DNA of 5,032 nt from HGM10836 sp964430375. GTDB taxonomy: Bacteria; Bacillota_I; Bacilli_A; RF39; UBA660. Positions 1 through 5,032 of this stretch are shown piece by piece (within the stretch, counting starts at the first letter, position 1; each line of letters begins with the position of its first letter). Made by a program: the position numbers and the translations under genes. A model generated the notes under the pieces. The model was not told the origin of the DNA. It searched no databases and saw nothing but the letters and a program-made list of their open reading frames with translations. The stretch spans positions 1 through 5,032 of the forward strand of contig CAYSEZ010000075.1 of NCBI GenBank assembly GCA_964430375.1, in the 5' to 3' direction.

Positions 1-653
1 AATTCTTTTAACTCATTTACTGTCATATTATACTTTTTTGATATACTATATAATGAATCTCCTTTTTGTACTACATAATAATTATCACTAATAGGTATAT
101 AATCTATTTTTAAATAATCAGTTAACCCTTTTACTATAGATTCACCAAATTCTTCATAATTATTTTTTATATTTAAAACATCACTAGAATTATTTAAATT
201 CCCATAAGATATTATAATTGTCTGATTATTACCAGTTTCCCTAATCAAATATTCCCTATCTTTAGAAGTATCATCTTCATCTCTTAATTGATAATATTTA
301 TTTACATTAAAATCATTATCTTCAAGTGCATTACTAATTAAATAAGAAAGAGAATTATTATTTCTTAAAGCATATATTATTTCTGTACCACTAGAAGTAT
401 TAGATAAATTAATTGATATAACTATTACATCACTATCATTACCATAAGCATCATTAATTATACTTATTCTATCATCAAATGTTATAAAACTATCATTTGT
501 TCTAGTTAATATATTATCTATATTTAAATCATTTAATCTTTTACTAATATATTTAGCTATTAATAAATTATATTCTTTTTCTGTTACTCCATTATTTACT
601 ATACCAGTATCACTTCCTCCCCCTCTTGCATCAAGTACTATTTTATAATCCAT
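1..653 (-). CDS. Degenerate Amidase_3 (N-acetylmuramoyl-L-alanine amidase-like) protein with LysM domain, 3' end outside window
   Basis: The first 217 residues are visible and the frame runs off the left edge. Residues 1-183 align with the Amidase_3 fold: KIVLDARGGGSDTG (4-17) at the usual DAGHGG position, GVTEKEYNL (22-30), R62 and N67 of the central helix, SINLSN (80-85) at the SIHxN strand, and TIIISYGNLNNSSD (145-158) at the VE-x-GF-x-SN strand. A LysM domain starts at YYVVQKGDSLYSIS (192-205) and continues to the edge. Of the catalytic set, only Glu25 is kept. The first His is Gly11, the second His is Asn82, and the catalytic Glu is Ser149. The protein is therefore probably non-catalytic and binds peptidoglycan through LysM. 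ATG 653 is chosen because GGTGAT lies 3 nt upstream; an in-frame ATG at 665 is possible. No signal peptide follows either start, as in LysM spore-coat proteins made in the mother cell (inference). The frame is also open upstream to 755, but has no ATG, GTG or TTG there. Fold assignment is confident; the role is not. Confidence 0.85.
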   Translation of the reverse strand, partial: MDYKIVLDARGGGSDTGIVNNGVTEKEYNLLIAKYISKRLNDLNIDNILTRTNDSFITFDDRISIINDAYGNDSDVIVISINLSNTSSGTEIIYALRNNNSLSYLISNALEDNDFNVNKYYQLRDEDDTSKDREYLIRETGNNQTIIISYGNLNNSSDVLNIKNNYEEFGESIVKGLTDYLKIDYIPISDNYYVVQKGDSLYSISKKYNMTVNELKE

Positions 654-656
654 ATA

Positions 657-662
657 ATCACC
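657..662 (-). promoter_or_regulatory. Ribosome binding site of the LysM-amidase-like gene
   Basis: GGTGAT, complementary to the ATCACC at the 3' end of Bacillota 16S rRNA, lies 3 nt before ATG 653. The identical GGTGAT with a 3-nt spacer precedes gerA, which supports 653 over the in-frame ATG at 665, where the same bases would be coding. Confidence 0.6.
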
Positions 663-667
663 CATAA

Positions 668-676
668 TAATGTATG
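668..676 (-). promoter_or_regulatory. Possible mother-cell sigma (SigE/SigK-like) -10 element
   Basis: CATACATTA on the minus strand fits both the SigE -10 (CATACAnT) and the SigK -10 (CATAnnnTA) of Bacillus. No convincing -35 is visible 14-17 nt upstream, where the sequence is T-rich. A start site about 7 nt downstream would fall right at the SD. This is a weak candidate only, since such AT-rich words occur by chance. Confidence 0.2.
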
Positions 677-716
677 AAAATATTATATAAAAAGAAACTA
701 AAATAATTAAATTATA

Positions 717-758
717 TAAAAAAAGATTAACATAATATTTATAATTAATCTTTTTTTA
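717..758 (-). terminator. Inverted repeat, possible weak intrinsic terminator after the thioredoxin-like gene
   Basis: The arms 717-730 (TAAAAAAAGATTAA) and 745-758 (TTAATCTTTTTTTA) are perfect 14-bp complements around a 14-nt loop. The repeat begins two bases past the stop codon of the thioredoxin-like gene. Read on the minus strand it is A-tract, GATTAA stem, loop, TTAATC, then T7, which is the layout of an intrinsic terminator. The core stem has one G-C pair, so it would be weak. It is symmetrical and could act in either direction. Confidence 0.4.
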
Positions 759-760
759 AA

Positions 761-1348
761 TTACTTATTACAATCTGTACATTTATTATTACTTATTTCA
801 TTAATTAATAATCTTAATTTATTTTTTAAATTTTCTTTATTTTCATCAGTCCAATAATCTTCTGGAGTTATATCTTCAGTAATTACCGATGTTTCATTAT
901 CATGACCTATTATTTCTCCATTTAATACAAATGTAACATCAGGTACATATATTTTATGATTACCTTCTTCATCATATAATAAATTATCATTTAATATAGA
1001 AACTATTTTTTGATATTTTTCTGTGTTATTAGAGCGATCTTCTAAAATATCATAATAATATATTTTTTCTATTCCCTCTTCCTTTGCAACTTCATTTAAT
1101 ATTTTTACATATGCTTTGCACCAAGGACATTCTGGAAAACCTAAATATACTATTCCTGTCCCATTTTCTAATATTTTAATTATTTCATCTATATTTCTAT
1201 AAACAAATACATTCTCTTCCATATCATATTCCTTACTAAATTTTTCACTATCTGTTTCTTCGTTATTAAATAATAAAAAATAACCTAATACTCCAAGTAA
1301 TAATAATACTATAATTCCTATAATTATAAATTTTAAATTCTTTTTCAT
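761..1348 (-). CDS. Membrane-anchored thioredoxin-fold protein (CPWC), bacteriocin-transport-accessory-like
   Basis: This is a 195-residue protein. It has a short basic N-terminus (MKKNLK) and one hydrophobic segment at about 7-27, which should anchor it with the rest outside the membrane. An acidic linker and a thioredoxin fold follow. The active site is C74-P-W-C77 in the context YLGFPECPWCKAY, and Pro136 in YVPDVTF sits where the cis-proline of the fold is expected. The likely role is extracytoplasmic thiol-disulfide chemistry. The single-anchor layout and the FPxCPWC strand recall small Bacillota proteins annotated as thioredoxin-like or bacteriocin transport accessory proteins, but no bacteriocin genes are visible. 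ATG 1348 is preferred over in-frame ATG 1363 because GGAGG at 1361-1357 lies 8 nt before it. An extra C190-T-D-C193 occupies the last six residues. The gene is divergent from gerA and upstream of the LysM-amidase-like gene, possibly co-transcribed with it. The substrate is unknown. Confidence 0.85.
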   Translation of the reverse strand: MKKNLKFIIIGIIVLLLLGVLGYFLLFNNEETDSEKFSKEYDMEENVFVYRNIDEIIKILENGTGIVYLGFPECPWCKAYVKILNEVAKEEGIEKIYYYDILEDRSNNTEKYQKIVSILNDNLLYDEEGNHKIYVPDVTFVLNGEIIGHDNETSVITEDITPEDYWTDENKENLKNKLRLLINEISNNKCTDCNK

Positions 1349-1356
1349 CTTTACTT

Positions 1357-1361
1357 CCTCC
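1357..1361 (-). promoter_or_regulatory. Ribosome binding site deciding the start of the thioredoxin-like gene
   Basis: GGAGG ends 8 nt before ATG 1348, an ideal spacing. Starting at ATG 1363 would place this SD inside the coding region and leave only AT-rich sequence with no SD upstream. The protein therefore most likely begins MKKNLKF, with the positive residues directly before the membrane segment. Confidence 0.7.
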
Positions 1362-1422
1362 ATTATAAGTTTAACAAAAAAATAGTTTTTAGTCTATAAA
1401 AATATAAAATTTAACTTAAAAT

Positions 1423-1436
1423 GTATAGTTTTATAC
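1423..1436. repeat. Palindrome GTATA-gttt-TATAC in the divergent promoter region
   Basis: GTATAGTTTTATAC consists of perfect 5-bp arms around a 4-nt spacer, flanked by A4 on the left and T4 on the right. The left arm is also the proposed -35 of the gerA promoter. It could be an operator, or a chance feature of AT-rich DNA. Confidence 0.35.
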
Positions 1437-1451
1437 TTTTAATAAATACTA
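1423..1451 (+). promoter_or_regulatory. Forespore-type (SigG-like) promoter of the ger operon
   Basis: The proposed -35 is GTATA (1423-1427), then a 17-nt spacer, then the -10 AATACTA (1445-1451). The Bacillus SigG consensus is about GHATR, N17-18, CATWHTA. The -35 matches fully and the -10 matches at six of seven positions. Transcription would start near 1458, just before the gerA SD at 1461, giving a very short leader. Known ger operons are SigG-dependent, so both position and sequence fit. Confidence 0.55.
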
Positions 1452-1460
1452 AATATAGAT

Positions 1461-1466
1461 GGTGAT
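1461..1466 (+). promoter_or_regulatory. Ribosome binding site of gerA
   Basis: GGTGAT lies 3 nt before ATG 1470 and pairs with the ATCACC part of the anti-SD. No GGAGG core is present, so initiation relies on the downstream half of the anti-SD. It is the same arrangement as at the LysM-amidase-like gene. Confidence 0.55.
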
Positions 1467-1469
1467 TCT

Positions 1470-2885
1470 ATGTTTAAAAATAATATTAATAAAATAACAT
1501 CTTATATAAAGAATAAATATAATAATGCACCCGATATAGTTAGTAGAACTATAAATAATAAAATAACACTTATATTTAATCAAAGTTTATGTGATGGAGA
1601 TAAAATTAATAAATATATTTTATTTAATTTAACTAATAATACTAATATTAATGATATAGAATCTATTCTTCCTTGTGATAGATTAATTAAAATTAATAAT
1701 AAAAATGAAATATTTAATTATATACCTAATGGATTTTGTATTATTTTAACTAATAAAAATATATACGCAGTAGAAACAAAAGCAAATTTATATAGATCAA
1801 TTAGTGAACCTACTACTGAAAAAACCATTAATGGTCCAAAAGATTCTTTTAATGAAAATTATATGTCTACAATTGGACTTATTAGAAAAAGAATTAAAAG
1901 TACTAATTTAGTTTATAATGAAAAAACTATTGGTAAAGAAAGTAAAACTAAAATAGGAATTTTTTATATGAATAATATAATAGAATCTGATATGATTAAT
2001 ACTTTAAATGAAAAATTAGATAATATAGATATAGATGGTATATTTGATATTAATTATATAAGAGCATATATAGATAGTGATAATTCTATGTTTCCATTAT
2101 ATGAAACTACAGAAAGACCTGATCTAGCATGTATGGCACTTCTTGAAGGTAAAATAATTATTATATGTGAAAATAGTCCTTATGTACTTATTATACCGAC
2201 TTTTTTAACTGATTTATTTCATACTCCAGAGGATAATTATGGTAAAAGTAAAAATGTTACTGTTAATAGAATAATACGTATTGTAGCATTTATAATCGCA
2301 GTTTTATTACCGGGTTTTTATATTGCTATTACTACATATAATCATGAAACTATACCTCTTACTTTAATTATAAACTTTGCATCACAAAGAGATGGAGTCC
2401 CCTTTCCTTCAGTAGTTGAAGGCTTTATTATGGCACTTATATTTGAAGTTTTAAGAGAAAGTGATATTAGAATGCCTAATGAATCTGGTAATGCAATTAG
2501 TATACTAGGGGCAATTGTTCTAGGAGATGCCGCAGTAAGTGCAGGTATTGTATCCCCGATTATGTTAATTATTATAGCAATAAGTGCAATATGTGGTCTT
2601 GCTTTTTCCCATATCGCAGTAATTAACGCAATTAGATTTTGGAGAATTATTTTTATGATTTTTGCAGCACTACTTGGAATGCCTGGTTTAATATTTTGTC
2701 TTCTTTTATTTATAATTACACTTTGTTCTTTAAAATCATTTGGAAAACCATATCTATATCCATGTGCTCCAATTAATATAAAGATGCTTATTAATTCTAT
2801 ATTTAAAAAGAATTTAAAAAATGATAACAAAAGAAATCCACTTCTTACTAATTCTAATTACATAAAGGAGTCTTATGAAAAATAA
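1470..2885 (+). CDS. gerAA: Spore germination protein, GerA family (germinant receptor A subunit)
   Basis: At 471 residues the protein is close to the usual GerA-family length of about 480. A soluble N-terminal region (about 1-262) carries the family segment SEPTTEKTINGPKDSFNEN and, just after it, LIRKRIKSTNL. The membrane domain follows. It has a first helix at about 268-289, then the family signature P311-F-P-S-V-V-E317, FEVLRESDIRMP (325-336), GNAISILGAIVLGDAAVSAG (340-359) and SPIM (362-365), with further hydrophobic helices to about 425 and a polar tail. In studied systems the A subunit works with B and C subunits in the spore inner membrane as a nutrient receptor that triggers ion release and cortex breakdown. 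The germinant cannot be read from the sequence. This is the first gene of the operon, behind a SigG-like promoter, and its last 11 nt overlap gerC. The symbol marks the family; the paralogue group (GerA, GerB, GerK and so on) is not determinable. Confidence 0.97.
   Translation: MFKNNINKITSYIKNKYNNAPDIVSRTINNKITLIFNQSLCDGDKINKYILFNLTNNTNINDIESILPCDRLIKINNKNEIFNYIPNGFCIILTNKNIYAVETKANLYRSISEPTTEKTINGPKDSFNENYMSTIGLIRKRIKSTNLVYNEKTIGKESKTKIGIFYMNNIIESDMINTLNEKLDNIDIDGIFDINYIRAYIDSDNSMFPLYETTERPDLACMALLEGKIIIICENSPYVLIIPTFLTDLFHTPEDNYGKSKNVTVNRIIRIVAFIIAVLLPGFYIAITTYNHETIPLTLIINFASQRDGVPFPSVVEGFIMALIFEVLRESDIRMPNESGNAISILGAIVLGDAAVSAGIVSPIMLIIIAISAICGLAFSHIAVINAIRFWRIIFMIFAALLGMPGLIFCLLLFIITLCSLKSFGKPYLYPCAPINIKMLINSIFKKNLKNDNKRNPLLTNSNYIKESYEK
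2865..2870 (+). promoter_or_regulatory. Ribosome binding site of gerC inside the end of gerA
   Basis: AAGGAG lies 4 nt before ATG 2875, within the last codons of gerA. It fixes the gerC start and, with the 11-nt overlap, suggests coupled translation. Confidence 0.7.
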
Positions 2886-3987
2886 AATAATAATATTAAT
2901 ATTAATTAGTTTTTTTACCATAGGTTGTAGTTATAAAGAAATAGATGAACTTTCAATAGTAAGTGCAATTGGAATAGATTATATTAACAATAAATATGTA
3001 GTAACAGTCGAAGTAATGGATCTAGAAAAAGAAAATGATGATACTAATAAGTCATCACTTTTATATACTTCAAGTGGTTTAAGCATATCAGATGCATTAA
3101 AAAATATTCATTTAGAATATCCAGATACTTTATATTTAGGACATACTGAACTTATTGTAATAGGACAAAGTATTATAAAAAGCAATAACATAGATAAAAT
3201 ATTTGACTTTTTCTTAAGAGATCCCGAAGCTAGAACTGATTGTCTTATTTTAGGTTCTAATGATAATGACGCTAAAGACATAATTAATTCAAATGATAAT
3301 AACACTACTTCTTTCCCTAGTAAAGATTTAATTAGTTCTATTAAAAATAGTAAAGAAATAACTGGATATGTAGTAGAACAATCACTTGAAAATTTTATTA
3401 TAGATTATTATGAAGAAGGAATAAACCCTGTTATTACTAATGTAACACTTGATGATAATAATAACACTCTTCTAGAAGGAATTATTGTTTTTAAAAAAAA
3501 TAAATATATAGATAAATTAGATTATAATAATTCTTTTATATATAATTTAATTAATAATAATTATGAAACTGCTTTAATAAATATAGAATATGATAATAGT
3601 AATATAGATTTAGAAATAAGTTCTAAAACTGATATAAAATTAAATATAAAAGATAATCAATTAATATATGATATAAACATCTTTATTGAAGCTTTAGTAT
3701 CAGAACTTCATACTAATATTGACTTTAATACTGATAAAGGATATAAAACTATAGAAGATATAACTAATAATTATATTAAAGAAAAAACTAATGATTTAAT
3801 TAATTACTCTATAGATAATAATGTTGATTTATTTGGTTTAAAAAATATATTATATAAATATAAGTATAGAGAATATAAAAAATATAAAGATAATAATTTA
3901 TATAATATAAGTAAAATTAATATAAATGTAAATACTAGTGTATATAGATATGGTAATATATCTAAAGGAGATGACTATGAATCATAA
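2875..3987 (+). CDS. gerAC: Germinant receptor lipoprotein, Ger(x)C family (C subunit)
   Basis: At 370 residues it is close to the family's usual length (about 370-400). The N-terminus MKNKIIILILISFFTIGC is a lipoprotein signal peptide with Cys18 as the lipidated residue; the lipobox TIGC is slightly unusual, with Ile at -2. Family segments follow in order: ELSIVSAIGIDY (25-36) with the VVTVEV strand, SGLSISDALKNI (67-78), LYLGHTELIVIG (86-97), FFLRDPEAR (112-120) and, opening the C-terminal domain, LEGIIVFKKNKYIDKL (200-215). The mature protein should sit on the outer face of the spore inner membrane, where C subunits are needed for GerA/GerB receptor function. It overlaps gerA by 11 nt at its start and gerB by 11 nt at its end. 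The C-terminal half is very rich in Asn, Asp, Ile, Lys and Tyr, as expected from the base composition, and is the least conserved part by eye. Confidence 0.95.
   Translation: MKNKIIILILISFFTIGCSYKEIDELSIVSAIGIDYINNKYVVTVEVMDLEKENDDTNKSSLLYTSSGLSISDALKNIHLEYPDTLYLGHTELIVIGQSIIKSNNIDKIFDFFLRDPEARTDCLILGSNDNDAKDIINSNDNNTTSFPSKDLISSIKNSKEITGYVVEQSLENFIIDYYEEGINPVITNVTLDDNNNTLLEGIIVFKKNKYIDKLDYNNSFIYNLINNNYETALINIEYDNSNIDLEISSKTDIKLNIKDNQLIYDINIFIEALVSELHTNIDFNTDKGYKTIEDITNNYIKEKTNDLINYSIDNNVDLFGLKNILYKYKYREYKKYKDNNLYNISKININVNTSVYRYGNISKGDDYES
3964..3970 (+). promoter_or_regulatory. Ribosome binding site of gerB inside the end of gerC
   Basis: AAAGGAG ends 6 nt before ATG 3977. An in-frame ATG at 3971 directly abuts the SD, so 3977 is the better start. 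Confidence 0.7.
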
Positions 3988-5032
3988 AATAAGTACTAAA
4001 GAACTTTTCGGAGTAGTTATATCCCTTTCTTGTTCATTATTTTCTATGTTTGGTACTAGTATAATCATTAACAGTAGTAAAAATGCTACTTTAATTGCAA
4101 TTACTATAGGTTTTTTAATTGGTTTTATTCCTTTATTCTTAATTATTTATATATTTAATCATCTAGGAGATAAAAACATATTTGAATATAATATAGATAA
4201 ATTAAAAATATTTGGAAAAATAATAAATATATTAATATGCTTACCTATTTTATATATTGGCTTTATTATAACATGGAGAACTATTAATTTTACTATTACT
4301 AATTTATTACCAAAAAATTCTTATTATTTTGTAGGAATAATACTTTTTTCTATTATTGGTTATGCAATTACAAAAGGAAAAGAAGTAATAAATAGATCCA
4401 ATATAATATTAGTTATAATATTATTATTTATATTAAGTTTTATATGTATATTTTTAATTCCTTATATAAAAATAGATAACATATTACCAATTTTTAATGT
4501 AAATAAGAATAATTTTATTAAATCTATTTTATTTTATATAGTTATATCTATTTATCCATTAGTATCACTTTTATCTATTAAAAGAAGAGATTTAGTAGAT
4601 AAAGATAATTTTAAGAAATGTTTAATTTATGGATATAGTTTAACTTTTATAATCATATTTATATATTACTTTTTAATGATTAGTATATACGGTAGTAACT
4701 TTACTAGTATATTATCTTTTCCTGAATATTATTTATTCAAAAAAATAAATGCATTTAACTTTATACAAAGAGTAGAAAATATATGTTCTATTACTTATTA
4801 TATAGTATCTTTCGGAGGAATATGTTATTTAATATATTTTATAAAAGAAGCTATATGTAATACTTTTAATATAAATAATAATAAAAAACAAAATATTATA
4901 ATATTTATTATTTCAGACTTAACACCAATAATTAGTATATATTTATTTAAAAGATATCATATGAATTTTTTAATTAATAATTATTTGAAGTATACAATTC
5001 CTATTTTAGTATTTATTATATTTGAAAGTATA
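3977..5032 (+). CDS. gerAB: Germinant receptor permease, GerB family (B subunit), 3' end just outside window
   Basis: The first 352 residues are visible without a stop; the family is usually about 360-370 residues, so only a short C-terminal piece should be missing. It is strongly hydrophobic, consistent with about ten membrane helices of the spore permease (APC superfamily) fold. The first helices are at about 11-31, 37-60 and 82-99. Recognisable family positions are the start HKISTKELFG, the loop GKEVINRS (134-141) after helix four, IDNILPIF (166-173), F248-P249 in the region LSFPEYYLFKKI, and FIQRVE (262-267), matching the F-x-R-x-E helix of this family. B subunits are thought to bind the germinant, as shown for B. 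subtilis GerAB, within the receptor. The order A-C-B differs from the A-B-C of the B. subtilis gerA operon and is seen in other spore formers. It overlaps gerC by 11 nt. Confidence 0.93.
   Translation, partial: MNHKISTKELFGVVISLSCSLFSMFGTSIIINSSKNATLIAITIGFLIGFIPLFLIIYIFNHLGDKNIFEYNIDKLKIFGKIINILICLPILYIGFIITWRTINFTITNLLPKNSYYFVGIILFSIIGYAITKGKEVINRSNIILVIILLFILSFICIFLIPYIKIDNILPIFNVNKNNFIKSILFYIVISIYPLVSLLSIKRRDLVDKDNFKKCLIYGYSLTFIIIFIYYFLMISIYGSNFTSILSFPEYYLFKKINAFNFIQRVENICSITYYIVSFGGICYLIYFIKEAICNTFNINNNKKQNIIIFIISDLTPIISIYLFKRYHMNFLINNYLKYTIPILVFIIFESI

Noticed and set aside
709..733. Short minus-strand ORF beginning MLIFFYII
   Set aside because: It stops after eight codons and has no SD; considered only as a possible frameshift partner of the hydrophobic frame.
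1349..1363. Upstream ATG at 1363 as the start of the thioredoxin-like gene
   Set aside because: The GGAGG SD lies within this stretch and is ideally spaced for ATG 1348; no SD precedes 1363.
1362..1367. TATAAT on the minus strand as a -10 box for the thioredoxin-like gene
   Set aside because: It overlaps ATG 1363 and directly abuts the SD, so transcription would start downstream of the SD. No other convincing promoter for this gene was found in 1364-1469.
2342..2830. Long open frame of 162 codons on the minus strand inside gerA
   Set aside because: It lies antisense to the conserved GerA membrane domain, resembles no known family, and is explained by codon bias and the hydrophobic content of the real gene.
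3108..3305. Open frame of 65 codons on the minus strand inside gerC
   Set aside because: It is antisense to conserved GerC segments (LYLGHTEL, FFLRDPEAR), with no SD or recognisable protein features.
3290..3306. AAT/GAT-rich runs in gerC as tandem repeats
   Set aside because: Asn/Asp-rich runs such as NSNDNN follow from the AT-rich base composition and show no regular period.

Overview
The window is extremely AT-rich (by eye roughly a fifth to a quarter G+C), and the genes have Shine-Dalgarno sites that match the Bacillota anti-SD (AAAGGAG, GGAGG, GGTGAT). All three stop codons visible are TAA. Tryptophan is encoded by TGG, and no in-frame TGA was seen. A complete GerA-type germinant receptor cluster points to an endospore-forming low-G+C Bacillota (Bacilli or Clostridia side). 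The sequence alone does not give a genus.

Left part, minus strand (1-1363): two genes read leftwards. The upstream one (1348-761) encodes a small membrane-anchored thioredoxin-fold protein with a CPWC active site and an unusual second CxxC at its C-terminus. Downstream of it (653-1, running off the window) is a protein with an N-acetylmuramoyl-L-alanine amidase fold (Amidase_3) followed by a LysM domain. Its zinc-ligand histidines and catalytic glutamate appear to be replaced, so it looks like a pseudo-enzyme that still binds the wall. A perfect 14-bp inverted repeat with A- and T-tracts sits between the two genes.

Middle (1364-1469): a short divergent intergenic region. It carries a good forespore-type (sigma-G-like) promoter, GTATA-N17-AATACTA, facing gerA. 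Its -35 element is half of a GTATA/TATAC palindrome.

Right part, plus strand (1470-5032): a gerA-gerC-gerB operon. It encodes the GerA-family A subunit (soluble N-terminal domain plus membrane domain), the C-subunit lipoprotein, and the B-subunit APC-type permease. The permease lacks only its last residues at the window edge. Both junctions are 11-nt overlaps with a strong SD inside the preceding gene, so translation is probably coupled. In characterised systems the three products form a nutrient receptor in the spore inner membrane that triggers germination. The degenerate LysM-amidase next door may be a spore-envelope or wall-binding protein, but that is inference from domain content and position only.
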